Assembly (NCBI GenBank): GCA_037954325.1
Contig: JBBMNZ010000007.1
Location: 16,469,001-16,533,000 of the forward strand
Reading direction: 5' to 3'
Source: Fistularia commersonii
Lineage: Eukaryota > Chordata > Actinopteri > Syngnathiformes > Fistulariidae
DNA length: 64,000 nt
The translations under genes were made by a program, and so were the position numbers. Under the pieces are notes generated by a model. The model worked only from the letters and a program-made list of their open reading frames with translations. It ran no database searches and was not told the origin of the DNA. Below, piece by piece: positions 11,026-20,815 of this stretch; the first letter of the stretch is position 1; the number at the start of each line of letters is the position of its first letter.

Positions 11026-11960
11026 TCACAGGTTGACCTTTTTTGATCCGGACAATGCACTTCTGGGTGCAAAGTCCAGACAGTAGCTGCTGGTAGCCTG
11101 TATCAAGCAGACTTCCAAATGATCATCAGTCATGGTTGAACAGTGTTTGGACTTCAAAATCTTCATGTGGGGAAAAGGCTGACTCATGAATAAGTAGAGC
11201 CAAATAATGCGGTCTAAGAGGTTGCAGTTTTTCTTGTCTTTGGGAACTTCTTCCAAAACTGTCCATGACCCCTGGATGTCAGCCTGTAGTGCCAATATCT
11301 CATCCTCCACTCCAGATGAATTCAGGAAAACAAGTGTTGTAATTTTTGATGCCAGTGACTCAACCACAATATCTTCCCTAGATAGGTGGTCGAGCAAGTC
11401 TTGAAAGCGTTTGTCAAACTCTAACCAACCACTGTCAATCTGCTTGGTGCAACATGCAACGTTAAGGTGCAAATAAGTCTTCTGTAGCACCTTCAGTGCT
11501 GAAAAGATGTTTCGGAAGTTACTCAAATCGTGGCATTTCAGGTTTGAGGAGAGGTTGTTAATCAACTGAACTAATCATATCGTCCATGGTTATTTTTTTT
11601 CCTTGCACTTTCAAATTAAGCACATTCAGCAATGTGGTCAAATCGTTTAAAAATGACAAATCTTGCAGAGTTGTTTTCAGCATGTTTTGCAACAAAAATG
11701 CCTTATCTGGGGATGGAACACTCAAAATGTCTGCATGAATTTTCCCCCTATTAAGCCATCTCACGTTGGTGCATAGCAAGAGCTCAGAGGGGTTGCAATC
11801 ATCCTTCTCCAGATGCGCATGTTACATTCACTTCTGAAGTGATCTCGAATAGAACAGGCAATCTTTGTTGCCGCATCCATTACATCTTTCTTGTTCAGCA
11901 TTTTTGCACATAACTCTTATAAGTCTACTGTGCAGTGGAAATTAAGCAAGTTCGGAAACT
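11026..11960 (-). mobile_element. hAT transposase remnant, C-terminal half (GTF2IRD2/ZBED-like)
   Basis: Two long minus-strand frames, 11558-11779 and 11026-11565, together read like the C-terminal half of a domesticated-type hAT transposase. VRWLNRGKI, the conserved VRWLSRGK block, is at about 11735-11760. Next come FLNDLTTLLNVLNLKVQGK and ITMDDMI, then a helical region with WLEFDKRFQDLL. The C-terminal dimerisation block follows, decayed, around SKHCSTMTDDHLEVCL near 11110-11150. One frameshift near 11560 separates the two frames, and upstream (11780-11960) the frame is broken by stops. The N-terminal part is absent. This could be an autonomous relative of the short hAT copies at 5250 and 33126, whose coding part is exactly the missing N-terminus; that link is inference. 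Confidence 0.65.
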
Positions 11961-13590
11961 CACCATCCTCCCGAATTTTGAAATAAATCCATTTGAGCTG
12001 CCAACCATCGCTGAGGCCCCAACTGTGGTGATTGACCTCTATTTGCAAACTGGGAATGGGGTTTTCGCAATATGGTTTTTGAAAGACTAAAAAATGTCAT
12101 CTAAGTGCATTTAAATTATCTTGGAAGTAATGTAGTCAGCAATTCTTCTCTTTTTACCTACATGGCAACTTCCCACAGGGTTTCTATATTCCCTACCATG
12201 CCCCGATCTTACTTTGACCTAGTGGGTCTTTTATTTTATTTTATTGGTGTGGCTGTGCTGCCTCCTGTTGTCTCCATTGTTTCCAGAGGAGCACTCAATG
12301 CAAAAAAAAAAAAAAAAACATGACTGAATCTTAACGTGATAAATGAATAAGTTCATTTAGTATACCCCACTAGGCACTTGCTATAGTTTGTTTCCAAACA
12401 AAAACACTATTGTTTCCAGAAACCACTATAACCACTATAGTTGCATACAGCCCCACTGGGCTTCTGCAACTTTCTTCTTATCAGTTATATAATATTCTGA
12501 AATTCTGAATTTTATTTTCTGCATAACTCGAGAGAAAAAAAGAAAGAGGAACATCCTTGAAAAAAGTCGATTTAATTGGATTTTGGACCTGACGCATTTC
12601 CTCAAACAATCCAACATTTTTATTCATAAGCAACATACTTCAGAAAGACATCCAAATCATGTAATTCACACACACGTGTGTGTGTGTGTGTCAGAATCCA
12701 TTGTTGGTGGTCTCTGCAGGAACACTAAGTGATAGTCCAGCATTTGACACAAACGGAGAAAACCTCAATCTCCTTCACGCATTGTGGAAGCAGATTGATT
12801 AATTGACATTAGCAACAGAGTTGACTCAGATGTGTCCTGAACTGACGTTCTCTTGGGGGACAAATGATAGAAAGGACAAGCAAAATTTCTTTTAAGTTTG
12901 TTGAAGGGGCATGAGGTAAAATCTGCAATGAACCAATGTCAACCAAGAACGGTCCACTTTGATAAGCAACTACACTGTTGCACACATGCCACTGTGAAAA
13001 CGTATAGAGCAACAGGCTTGCCTGCATGTTTTATCGGTGCATGGCAGGCCAAAGGTTGGGACACCGAGCCGAAACAGCTAAAACAGCTAATTACAAAAGA
13101 AACATTTGGTCGAAATTAGTCAAACTCAGTAGCCGAAAGTCAGGAAATTCTAAACTGTTCTATGAAGTCAAACTACTTAAGTAGCCAGGATACTTTGGAC
13201 TAATGAGTCAAGATATCTGGCACAAGAAAAAGGGAGCACATGGGTTGAATTATAAATGAAGGGCTCTTGCCTTTCCATTCAACAGTCGGCCACACCTTCT
13301 GTCACTGTAAGAATGGGCCTCTCGTTCCAGACCGTGTAAAAGTCGTTTCCTCTTCTTGACGGTAGACCACCAAATGCACGCTGGTCACTTGCCTCCGTCA
13401 ATTTTTTAAGATGTCACAAAAAAAACAATGTATAATTGGCGTTCATATGTACTTAGCAGTAATGATTCTTGTGTATTTGTTTGTCATTTGTCTATCGTAA
13501 CATCATTGTTCGTAAGTCCTGAAAAATTATGCAAAAATTTTCCATATATAGTAGCAGCATTAGATAGATTTGATAAAATTCAGATCTACT
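11961..13590. other. Anonymous DNA
   Basis: No gene or transposon recognised. It holds an A17 run at 12301-12317 and the CA/TG tract listed separately. Confidence 0.35.
12667..12691. repeat. (CA)n(TG)n self-complementary microsatellite
   Basis: About 9 bases of CA repeat pass directly through ACGT into about 16 bases of GT repeat, making a palindromic dinucleotide tract. Confidence 0.9.
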
Positions 13591-13593
13591 TTA

Positions 13594-13775
13594 CATGGGT
13601 GGTGCAGTGGTTGGCACTTCTGCCTTCACCACAGGAAGTGGTTCAATTCGGTCAAGGGGCCTTTCTGTATGGAGCTGGATGTTCTTGCCCAGAGACAGGT
13701 GGCATTGGCTCCATCCCCCAGTGACCCTATGTGTGTAGGATAAGCAGTATAGGTAATGAATCAATGAATATATGT
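13594..13775 (+). mobile_element. tRNA-derived SINE (decayed)
   Basis: It begins GGGTGGTGCAGTGGTTGGCAC, which resembles an RNA polymerase III A box. A B-box-like GGTTCAATTCGG follows at about 13641-13652. It then continues with the body typical of a widespread fish repeat (GGGGCCTTTCTGTATGGAG, TTGGCTCCATCCCCC, GGATAAGCAGTATAGGTAATG). The middle of the usual repeat is deleted. The minus-strand open frame across it is not a gene. Confidence 0.65.
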
Positions 13776-15954
13776 TAAATTGCCCTTTAGCCTCCATGGA
13801 TGCTCCCATTATATTTTTCAGTTACAGTCAGGCAGGTGATAATTTTTTTTTTTTTCTCCAGGTTTTCAAGTTGAATCTTTGCCTTTGATTGGTGTTCACT
13901 GACCTTTTTCTTAGGAGGTGTTGTGTTATACTCATTTCTGAATCAATGTTGCATTGATAGTGAAATACACAGTAGGAAAGTATCTGGGTTATTTAATTCT
14001 AATAAAGGAAAAAAAAGGGTTGCTGTATATATTGAACGTCACATAAAAAGGAAGTGGTGCGACAACTCGCCTCAGGTGCCTTGAACCTGAGGTGAGTAAA
14101 ACAGCAAAGGACAGAAACTGGCAAATTATCGGCATTATGAATCACATGAAGCACTAACATGATATGTTCCATGAATTCCACAAAGCCCACGTTAGAATTT
14201 TTGAGATAAGAATTACAGAGGGGTAAATTATGTATATTCTGGGAGGAAAAACTCTCGAAAGGTTTAACATTCAGTAATAACATTCCTCCTTTCGAAGTGT
14301 GATGTCATTATTTTTGCCTCATACATGAACTGCTGTGGGAGGAAAGTATTCTTTTGTAAAATTCAGGGATTTAAATTTTTTTTTTTGGAGTGGGGCTAGC
14401 CCGTGACTCCAACATTGTCACAGAGCCAGGGAAACAGCGGAGACCCCAGGAAATTACTGCTCCCAGCTGCACCGAATTTAGTCATGGTTTAACAGACGAG
14501 ACGTGTGTTGTGGGACGTGCCATGATAAACTGCCCTGACAGCTTCAGCTGCAGAGGGAAGAAGAGAGGAAGAAAGACTGAGGGCCTGTGAGGGTCATTGG
14601 TGAGCTACCGCTGCGGTTGCTGCATCTTTCTATTGCCAGCTTGTTCGGCTTAAAACCTCCACCAGTATGTGTTTCACATATTTATAATATTCTCGCCTTC
14701 TTTGTATTCCAGGGCACGCATCTCTTACAGAGAATATCATGGTACGTCTCCGATTTTTTGATCTTGGGCACCTCCCAAAGCATCTGTCTATGTTAAACCA
14801 TAAGCTTCTGGCTGTTTTGCTATAAAAAGTTTGCTATTGTCTGGTTTAGTCTCCAGGCGACAGGATGACCCATTAGAGCAGGTCTTGGTGCAGCATTGAC
14901 TTACCATGGCAATTTTTTTCTAAAATGGGGGCAGAAAATCAAAAAACAGCCTCCAGCTTATAACTCCAACTCACGATCTTACTCCCAAGATGTTTCTGGC
15001 ATCCCATGGTGCGGATACCAACTTTCATAGTCTCTGTGGCACGTTTTTGACTTTTTTCGTTCATCGGGTTTACACCTGCACAGCGAGGGCCTGCGCGAAA
15101 CTGCACACATCCAATGCATCAAATAAGTACACAATTTTTGTATCATTTCACATCCACCCAGGCGCCACGGGATGGAGAGGCAACTGCCGACATGTCATCA
15201 ATGTCAGTCCTCTCTGTTTGAGCTGGGACAGTCATATGACTCAGTCCAAGAAAGAATTGCCAATTGAATGATGATTGTCTTTGGATAAAGATGCCTTCTA
15301 GACCACTTTTATAAAATTACTTTGGGAGTTAAATCAAGTGATAGAATCGCTGTAGCTGGAAAGTCACATTTAAGTTGGTATTTTGCACATCTGCGACGCA
15401 CCGTTCTCCTCTGGACTCTCTGTGAAACCTGCAAAAGGGCAAAATTGGCCATTTCCCCCTGGTTTTAAAGGTGCCACCACAGTGTAAAAAAAAAAAAAGA
15501 ACTGGCTATTTGTAAACCTAGAAATAACATTCTGAGAATGAGAAGTTTTAATAGAGATTTGGAATAGGCAGTACGCAAGGCACCCTCAAATCTTTGGGTG
15601 ACTTGTTATGAGCAATTTCAACTGGTCTCACCATGTGGTATTATTTTGCAAGGCCACCGTTGCTGTATCTTGGATTCTGCTCACCCAAGACATTTGTGAT
15701 TATCTGACAGAAAGACAAACAACCCTTAGAATCCTTAGTGTAATGATAATAGATTTGGCCACAACTCTTCTGAGCTGCACTGAAAAAATACAAGGGAAAA
15801 GGGACATCAAACCTCTTCTCATCATCATGCAGGACCAATACAATGAACACAGATTAGATTATCGGAAAGATAACAAAGTAGATCATCATGATGCATATCA
15901 GTTTCAAAGAAGGGTTTCTTAATACCATGGTTATCAGTTTTTCCATATCTCGCA
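13776..15954. other. Anonymous DNA
   Basis: Several chance frames of 60-104 codons without family signatures. No terminal repeats or known repeats were recognised. Confidence 0.35.
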
Positions 15955-16140
15955 GCCCTAGTTCTTGGTTCCAAGGCTCCACCTTGTTCAGGGGCCAAAA
16001 CATCCGAGTGTCCTTGAGCAAGATGCCTCACTAATCCTCTAGGCTGTCAGTGAAGGGATGTGTTTTGTGTTTGTGAATGTTGTAAAACACTTTGAGCAGT
16101 TGGCTGATGAGAAAAGTGCAATAAAAATGCATCCTATGCT
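15955..16140 (+). mobile_element. SINE-like fragment, 3' part
   Basis: The block CCTTGAGCAAGATGCCTCAC followed by TTGTAAAACACTTTGAGCAG and AAAAGTGCAATAAAAATG is the usual 3' body of a common fish SINE (GAGCAAGGCACT ... GTAAAGCGCTTTGAG ... AAAGCGCTATATAAAT). The tRNA-like head is missing or unrecognisable. Confidence 0.5.
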
Positions 16141-16620
16141 TAATTTTCCACAATTGAATAAATCAATTATCTGGCCACTTTTCTCCTCTTTTTTAAAAAA
16201 AAAATCTATAAAATAAAGTGTATGCCGTTTGCCTCAAAACTGTTTGTCAAATGCTGTTTCCTAATTGAGTGCAAAAACACTTAGAACGGACTTTTCACAG
16301 TAGACACTTGACATCACACTGTAATTTGCTTCCTCCTCGGCTTTATGAGCCTCGAAACACCCTGATGGAATAATCTAAGAATGGCTATAAATATTCACTT
16401 TATGGGTAGAAGTATGAGCACAGCTTCCCATTTACACAGGTGTTCTTTGGGTTGGTTCTGCTTCTCCTGCATGGAGTGATTTCCATACAGCTCCTGGTGT
16501 TAGTAGGTCTTTTTTCTACATTGTAAACTGAAATTATAGGTAGAGCAGTGTGATGTGTTTGCATCACAGAGTTCTATGAAACATACTTTGGCTTTCAACA
16601 TAATTGAGATCTTTGCCGTT

Positions 16621-16641
16621 GGGGGCGGGGGGGGGGGGGGG
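16621..16641 (+). repeat. Poly(G) tract
   Basis: Twenty G in 21 bases with a single C at 16626. Such runs are prone to sequencing and assembly error. Confidence 0.9.
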
Positions 16642-17060
16642 TTTGCCAACATGTGCAAATGTTTTTCACAAAATTAATGAAAAGTTTACATTTTTTCAGA
16701 AAAAAAAATTAGGTCAAAAGTCAACTGCTCTGACATGTTGGTGACAGGACGCACCAATGGCAAATTGAAAGAAAGACTGTGGGTTTAATAAGATTTTTGT
16801 GAGTAACTGCTGTGACAGTCAAAACTGATCACCTCACCTCTCTGCAGTTCAATGAAAACATGTAATGGCCTTTACATCTCCTCTAAATCTTCTCATTGTG
16901 ACAACTGGACTTGACTTCTTCCATTCTAATGACCCGGGGAGTTTCCGAATATAACTGCCAGGGTTTAGGGCGGGTCTAGGTTATGGTTACTTGTTATGTA
17001 AATGTAGGGGTTGATCAGCAGAAACCCGGTCCAAGGTGGTTGCTAAGCTAATGCTGATCT

Positions 17061-17240
17061 TGTTTGTTGGAACAAAAGAGCAACTTTTCAGGGATTGCCG
17101 GGATTGGAATGAGAAAAGGAAAAGCCAAACCAAGGAGTGAAACCTGTTGGATCACATGAACTGAGGCTCATCTTGAAGTTATGGGTGACTGGTACCAGTG
17201 TGTGCAAATCTATTTTGGTATTGATCCCAGTATGGCATAT
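17061..17240 (+). repeat. Left arm of inverted repeat flanking the Penelope-like core
   Basis: It runs from TTTGTTGGAACAAAAGAGCA through GAAACCTGTTGGATCA to TATTGATCCCAGTA, and pairs with the reverse complement of 17935-18165 with substitutions and one roughly 40-base length difference. Inverted, partly duplicated flanks are a known habit of Penelope-like elements. Confidence 0.75.
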
Positions 17241-17317
17241 AGCGGATACTAGGGCATTATACGTGACATCAGGATTTACAGGAAACCAATACACACCAAC
17301 CAGTATTTACTTTTTGA

Positions 17318-17332
17318 CCCCCCCCCCCCCCC
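17318..17332 (+). repeat. Poly(C) tract
   Basis: Fifteen consecutive C inside the Penelope-like region. Confidence 0.9.
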
Positions 17333-17934
17333 TTGAGCACAAACTGGGGGTAATCAGAACTCTACACCCCCACACCAAGAACATCCAATGAACCGCCAGG
17401 CAGCAAGAACAAGGCACAGCACATCAGGAAAGCCCTGAGATCCTGTGGCTACCTCAATTGGGCCTTCGCCAAATCAGAAACCACCAAATATTGGGAAAAA
17501 TAGAACAAGAGGAAGGCAACAACAAACGGAAGAATGTTATCATACCATATGTCGCTGGTGTTTCTGGGAAATGCCAAAGGGTGTTCAACAAACACCATAT
17601 ACCGGTAAATTTTAAAACCCACAACACCCTGAGATACAAACTGGTCAACCCCAAGGACAAAACACCCAGGCGTAAGTGTTCTGATGATTGATACAGTGGA
17701 GAGAGCAAACAACCTCTTTACAAACAAATGGCCCAACACCAAAGAGCCACCAATTTAGGACAGGACTCCCTGGTCCACCTACAACCGAAGGACAAAGGTC
17801 AATCTTCAGAACAGAAATGTCCATAGTCTGGCCAGAGAATGGTTCGAGAGAGGAGTCGATGAAGCCATCTTTGTCAAAACAGAAAACCATCTCTGAACAG
17901 AGGAGGGGGCCTCAAATACAACTTTTCACAAATG

Positions 17935-18165
17935 TATAATACCTTACTGGGATCAATATCAAGACAGATTTGTACACACAGACCAAGTCCATCTGCACCC
18001 TCCAAAAAACCAGGAAAGATTCACCACTAGAACCAGCCACCCGTAACTTCCACATGAGCCTCAATTCATCTGATCCAACAGGTTTCACTCCTTTGTTTAG
18101 CTTAACTTTTTCACATTCCAATCCAGGCAATCCCAGAAAAGTTGCTCTTTTGTCCCAACAAAAAA
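17935..18165 (-). repeat. Right arm of inverted repeat flanking the Penelope-like core
   Basis: On the minus strand it reads TTTGTTGGGACAAAAGAGCA, GAAACCTGTTGGATCA and TATTGATCCCAGTA, matching the left arm at 17061-17240. It lies directly after the nuclease-like coding end. Confidence 0.75.
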
Positions 18166-18179
18166 GAACCCTAATTTCT

Positions 18180-19310
18180 CTGAGCATTTCCTAAGTATGT
18201 GTTCCTGACTCTGTCTCCTCGCCCAAGCCCTGCTTCTCAGTCGGGGAGGCTCATTTCAGCCACGAGTATCTGAGCCCTCGTTCTTTTGGTCATACCCAAA
18301 GTTTGTGACCACTGGAATACAAATAGACATCTCAGCTCCTTCTTTACCACAACTGAACAATGCACTGCCTCCATGACTGCAGGCACCACACTGATCAGTT
18401 TGTCAAGTTCACTCTCCCTTGTACTCTCATCGTGAACAAGAATCCAAGATACTTACACTTGAGACAGTATTTTTCTCAACCAGTAAGGAACAAGCCACCA
18501 ATTTCCTTGACAGAATCATAGTCTCGAACTCTGACCCCGTCCCAATTGCATCACACTCACTGGCCCCTGTGCCTTCATGTGATTAGATAGGAAAATCCTG
18601 TACTGAACACTCTCCCAACGACTATGACTAGTAATCCTGTTCAGGAGGATCACAAACAGAATCAGCCATTGTAGAGACCAAAATCCACCTGAAATGTGTG
18701 TTCCTATGTCAGAATGCGGTCACAGCTCTCACAATGTCCGTACAGTCACCTGATGGCTCTACACAATAACCCCATTACTCATTTCTCTGGCAGCCCACCA
18801 ACCCCCACCCCATCCCCACAGAATCCCCAGTTGTACAAAGCATATGAAGACCTGGGAAGAAGAGTGTATTGCCAAAAAAGCTTAAGGATATCTCCAAGAA
18901 ATAAGATTTGGTCCACTGTGCAACAAATAGACATTGTTTTTCATGGCCTATGGGATATCCTTACACATTTCTGTGACCACTGAAGCTGTTAAGCCCTCCA
19001 ATACTAGTCACCCAACTGTGCTTTAAAAGACCTTTTTCTACTGGTTGATGGCCTTCTTCATAACCACTGTCCACCAAGCTCTGCCATCACAACAGGCAGT
19101 GTTGACCTTTTATCCACAGCTCCAGGAAAACAGTTCCACAATGGTGGGCCTGAAGTCACGATTTGAAGACATTGTCCTCCACCTACCATTCTCAGTTCCC
19201 CTGAATTCACCTTTTGCATTTGGGTCTACCCAGCACACTGCGCTGCCAGCAGATCCCTCTTGCTCTGCTCCCTCTTTTCACCTGTGTACTGCATGAGACA
19301 TACAACCGCA
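18180..19310 (-). mobile_element. Decayed LINE fragment (possibly family B)
   Basis: The minus strand of 18210-18320 has the sequence context of a common fish LINE segment (VTNFGYDQKNEGSDTR, where intact copies have an AVGSDRKNEIADTR-like stretch). The part at 19030-19240 resembles the upstream linker of the same type of element on the minus strand. The reverse transcriptase core is not recognisable and the whole is full of stops. The extent is approximate. Confidence 0.4.
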
Positions 19311-19751
19311 GTTCCAATGATCTATCTAAAAAGTGAATCATTCATCTTTTAGCCATTGGCTGTTCATATTAACTTGATGCAACATTGAAGCATGAACATG
19401 TTGTTAATTCTGGCCAATCCATGAATGAACTCAAAAAGTTTTAAAATGTGCATCCTTTTGGGCTTATCTTTTCCCTACTGGCAGCCCTATACTGCAGTTA
19501 TGCCTGCAGTTGTCCAATGGTTCATTGATCTTGCTAAATCCTTTGTGCTGCTCACCCGTGTCGATAAACGTGTCTTTTTGCTGTATTGCTCACAAAGTGC
19601 AAACAAACACAAAGAGGTTTTGCTATTCATTCATTTGAAGATTCCCCCGAAAATAAACTGAGGTAATTAAAAGAACATACACATTATGAGCAATAATAAT
19701 TAGCACATGAGCTAACACGAAATGAATTAAAATACAATAATACCTTGAATA

Positions 19752-19965
19752 CAGTAGTACCATGACAAGTACTTACTGTACCTTGAGTTTAATTCATTCT
19801 GTACCGAGCTCGTAACTCAATTTACCCATATATCAAATTAAATTTCCCCTTTAAAATGAATTTAAATGCTATTAATTTGTTAGAGCCCACGTTTTTGTTG
19901 TGTATTTAATATTATTATGTATAATATGTTATATATATGTATGTATATATATATATTTACTATTT

Positions 19966-20044
<79 letters not shown>

Positions 20045-20283
20045 TTATTACTGTTGTACTTTATATCAACAAATAATGTATAAATATAATAATACATAAT
20101 AACGATGATGCTCTCGGTCATGGTATCTCACCAACTTCTCAATTTTTTCATTGACAAGTCAGCAACGTGCACATGTTTTTCAATTATTTTGGCCGGGCTG
20201 CAAAGTCTACGTAAAAAATTGAGTGACGGTTCGTATCTCGGAAAACTTGTAAGATGATGCACTTGTACGCCAAGTTTCCACTG
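19752..20283 (+). mobile_element. TA-flanked terminal-inverted-repeat element, copy A
   Basis: The left end TA|CAGTAGTACC at 19750-19761 leads into CTTGAGTTTAATTCATTCTGTACCGAGC. The right end TACGCCAAGTTTCCACTG at 20266-20283 pairs with it in reverse complement (CAGTGGAAACTTGGCGTA). The target dinucleotide is TA on the left and CA, decayed, on the right. The same left and right ends recur in copy B at 37628-39310. There is no transposase frame. The ends and the TA target suggest a Tc1/mariner (pogo) type non-autonomous element. A long AT/TG microsatellite has grown inside it. Confidence 0.65.
19979..20042 (+). repeat. (GT)32 microsatellite
   Basis: Sixty-four bases of perfect GT repeat, preceded by about 45 bases of AT-rich TATATG repeat. 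It lies inside TIR element copy A and creates a meaningless cysteine/valine frame. Confidence 0.95.
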
Positions 20284-20699
20284 CATAGAATTCATTGAGT
20301 TAATTGTATGAAAGTTGATATAAGCAGCCAGTCAAACATTTTCTGTGTTCATTGTCCATTGATAAAATGCTATTGTGGTACTTTTTGTTAGCTTACATGC
20401 CATGTTGTCTTGCTGATGTGGGCTCTTATGTGGCTGAAACATAAAATATTAACACAGCCTTGCTCATTGGTGAAATTGCTTTAAACAGCTTTTTTTTTTA
20501 GAGGCAAACACATTTTGAAGATATTTTATTGACATAAACTCCAATATGACAAGTTATATTTCTTCCATAATTTACAAGTGCTTTTTTTATACTGTTACCA
20601 AATGTGATGCATAAAGACACCTCTTGTGATTTTTTTTTTTTTTTTTTTAATGTCCAGAGACCAAATCTATTCATAGACTTATTTACAAGTGAAACTACC

Positions 20700-20815
20700 C
20701 TCAACAGCTTTTCTTGGCTGTAGGAGAACAGTTTGAGGAAATGGAGAAATTTGGCAAATCTTTTTGACACGACAAGATTTATCGGCAAATTCCATGACCT
20801 GGATGACCGAGAATC
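20700..20815 (+). mobile_element. Penelope-like 3' end fragment
   Basis: The plus strand ends with ATTCCATGACCTGGATGACC and GAGAATCC, the 3' end also seen near 58540. The preceding part is only weakly similar. Confidence 0.5.

Larger units (their letters stand above)
16890..18165 (+). mobile_element. Penelope-like element with GIY-YIG region and inverted flanks
   Basis: The central part (17390-17935) reads on the plus strand as the C-terminal end of a retroelement polyprotein: WLPQLGLRQ, then VIIPYVAGVSGKCQRVF, FKTHNTLRYKLVNPKDKTPR, and after a stop GESKQPLYKQMAQHQRATN and SLNRGGGLKYNFSQMYN. This order matches fish Penelope-like elements, where a GIY-YIG endonuclease follows the reverse transcriptase. 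The first half of the nuclease motif (the VYAVQC-type strand expected just after KCSDD) is deleted, leaving only the YIGE-like part as YSGES. The sequence just after the coding end (17935-18165) reappears inverted at 17061-17240, and 16900-17060 shares GGGAGTTTCCGAAT with 37912-37925. It is broken and inactive. Confidence 0.65.

Noticed and set aside
13591..13809. 72-codon minus-strand frame
   Set aside because: It lies entirely across the tRNA-derived SINE.
19917..20099. Plus-strand frame with a long cysteine/valine repeat
   Set aside because: It is a translation of the (GT)n tract, not a cysteine-rich protein.
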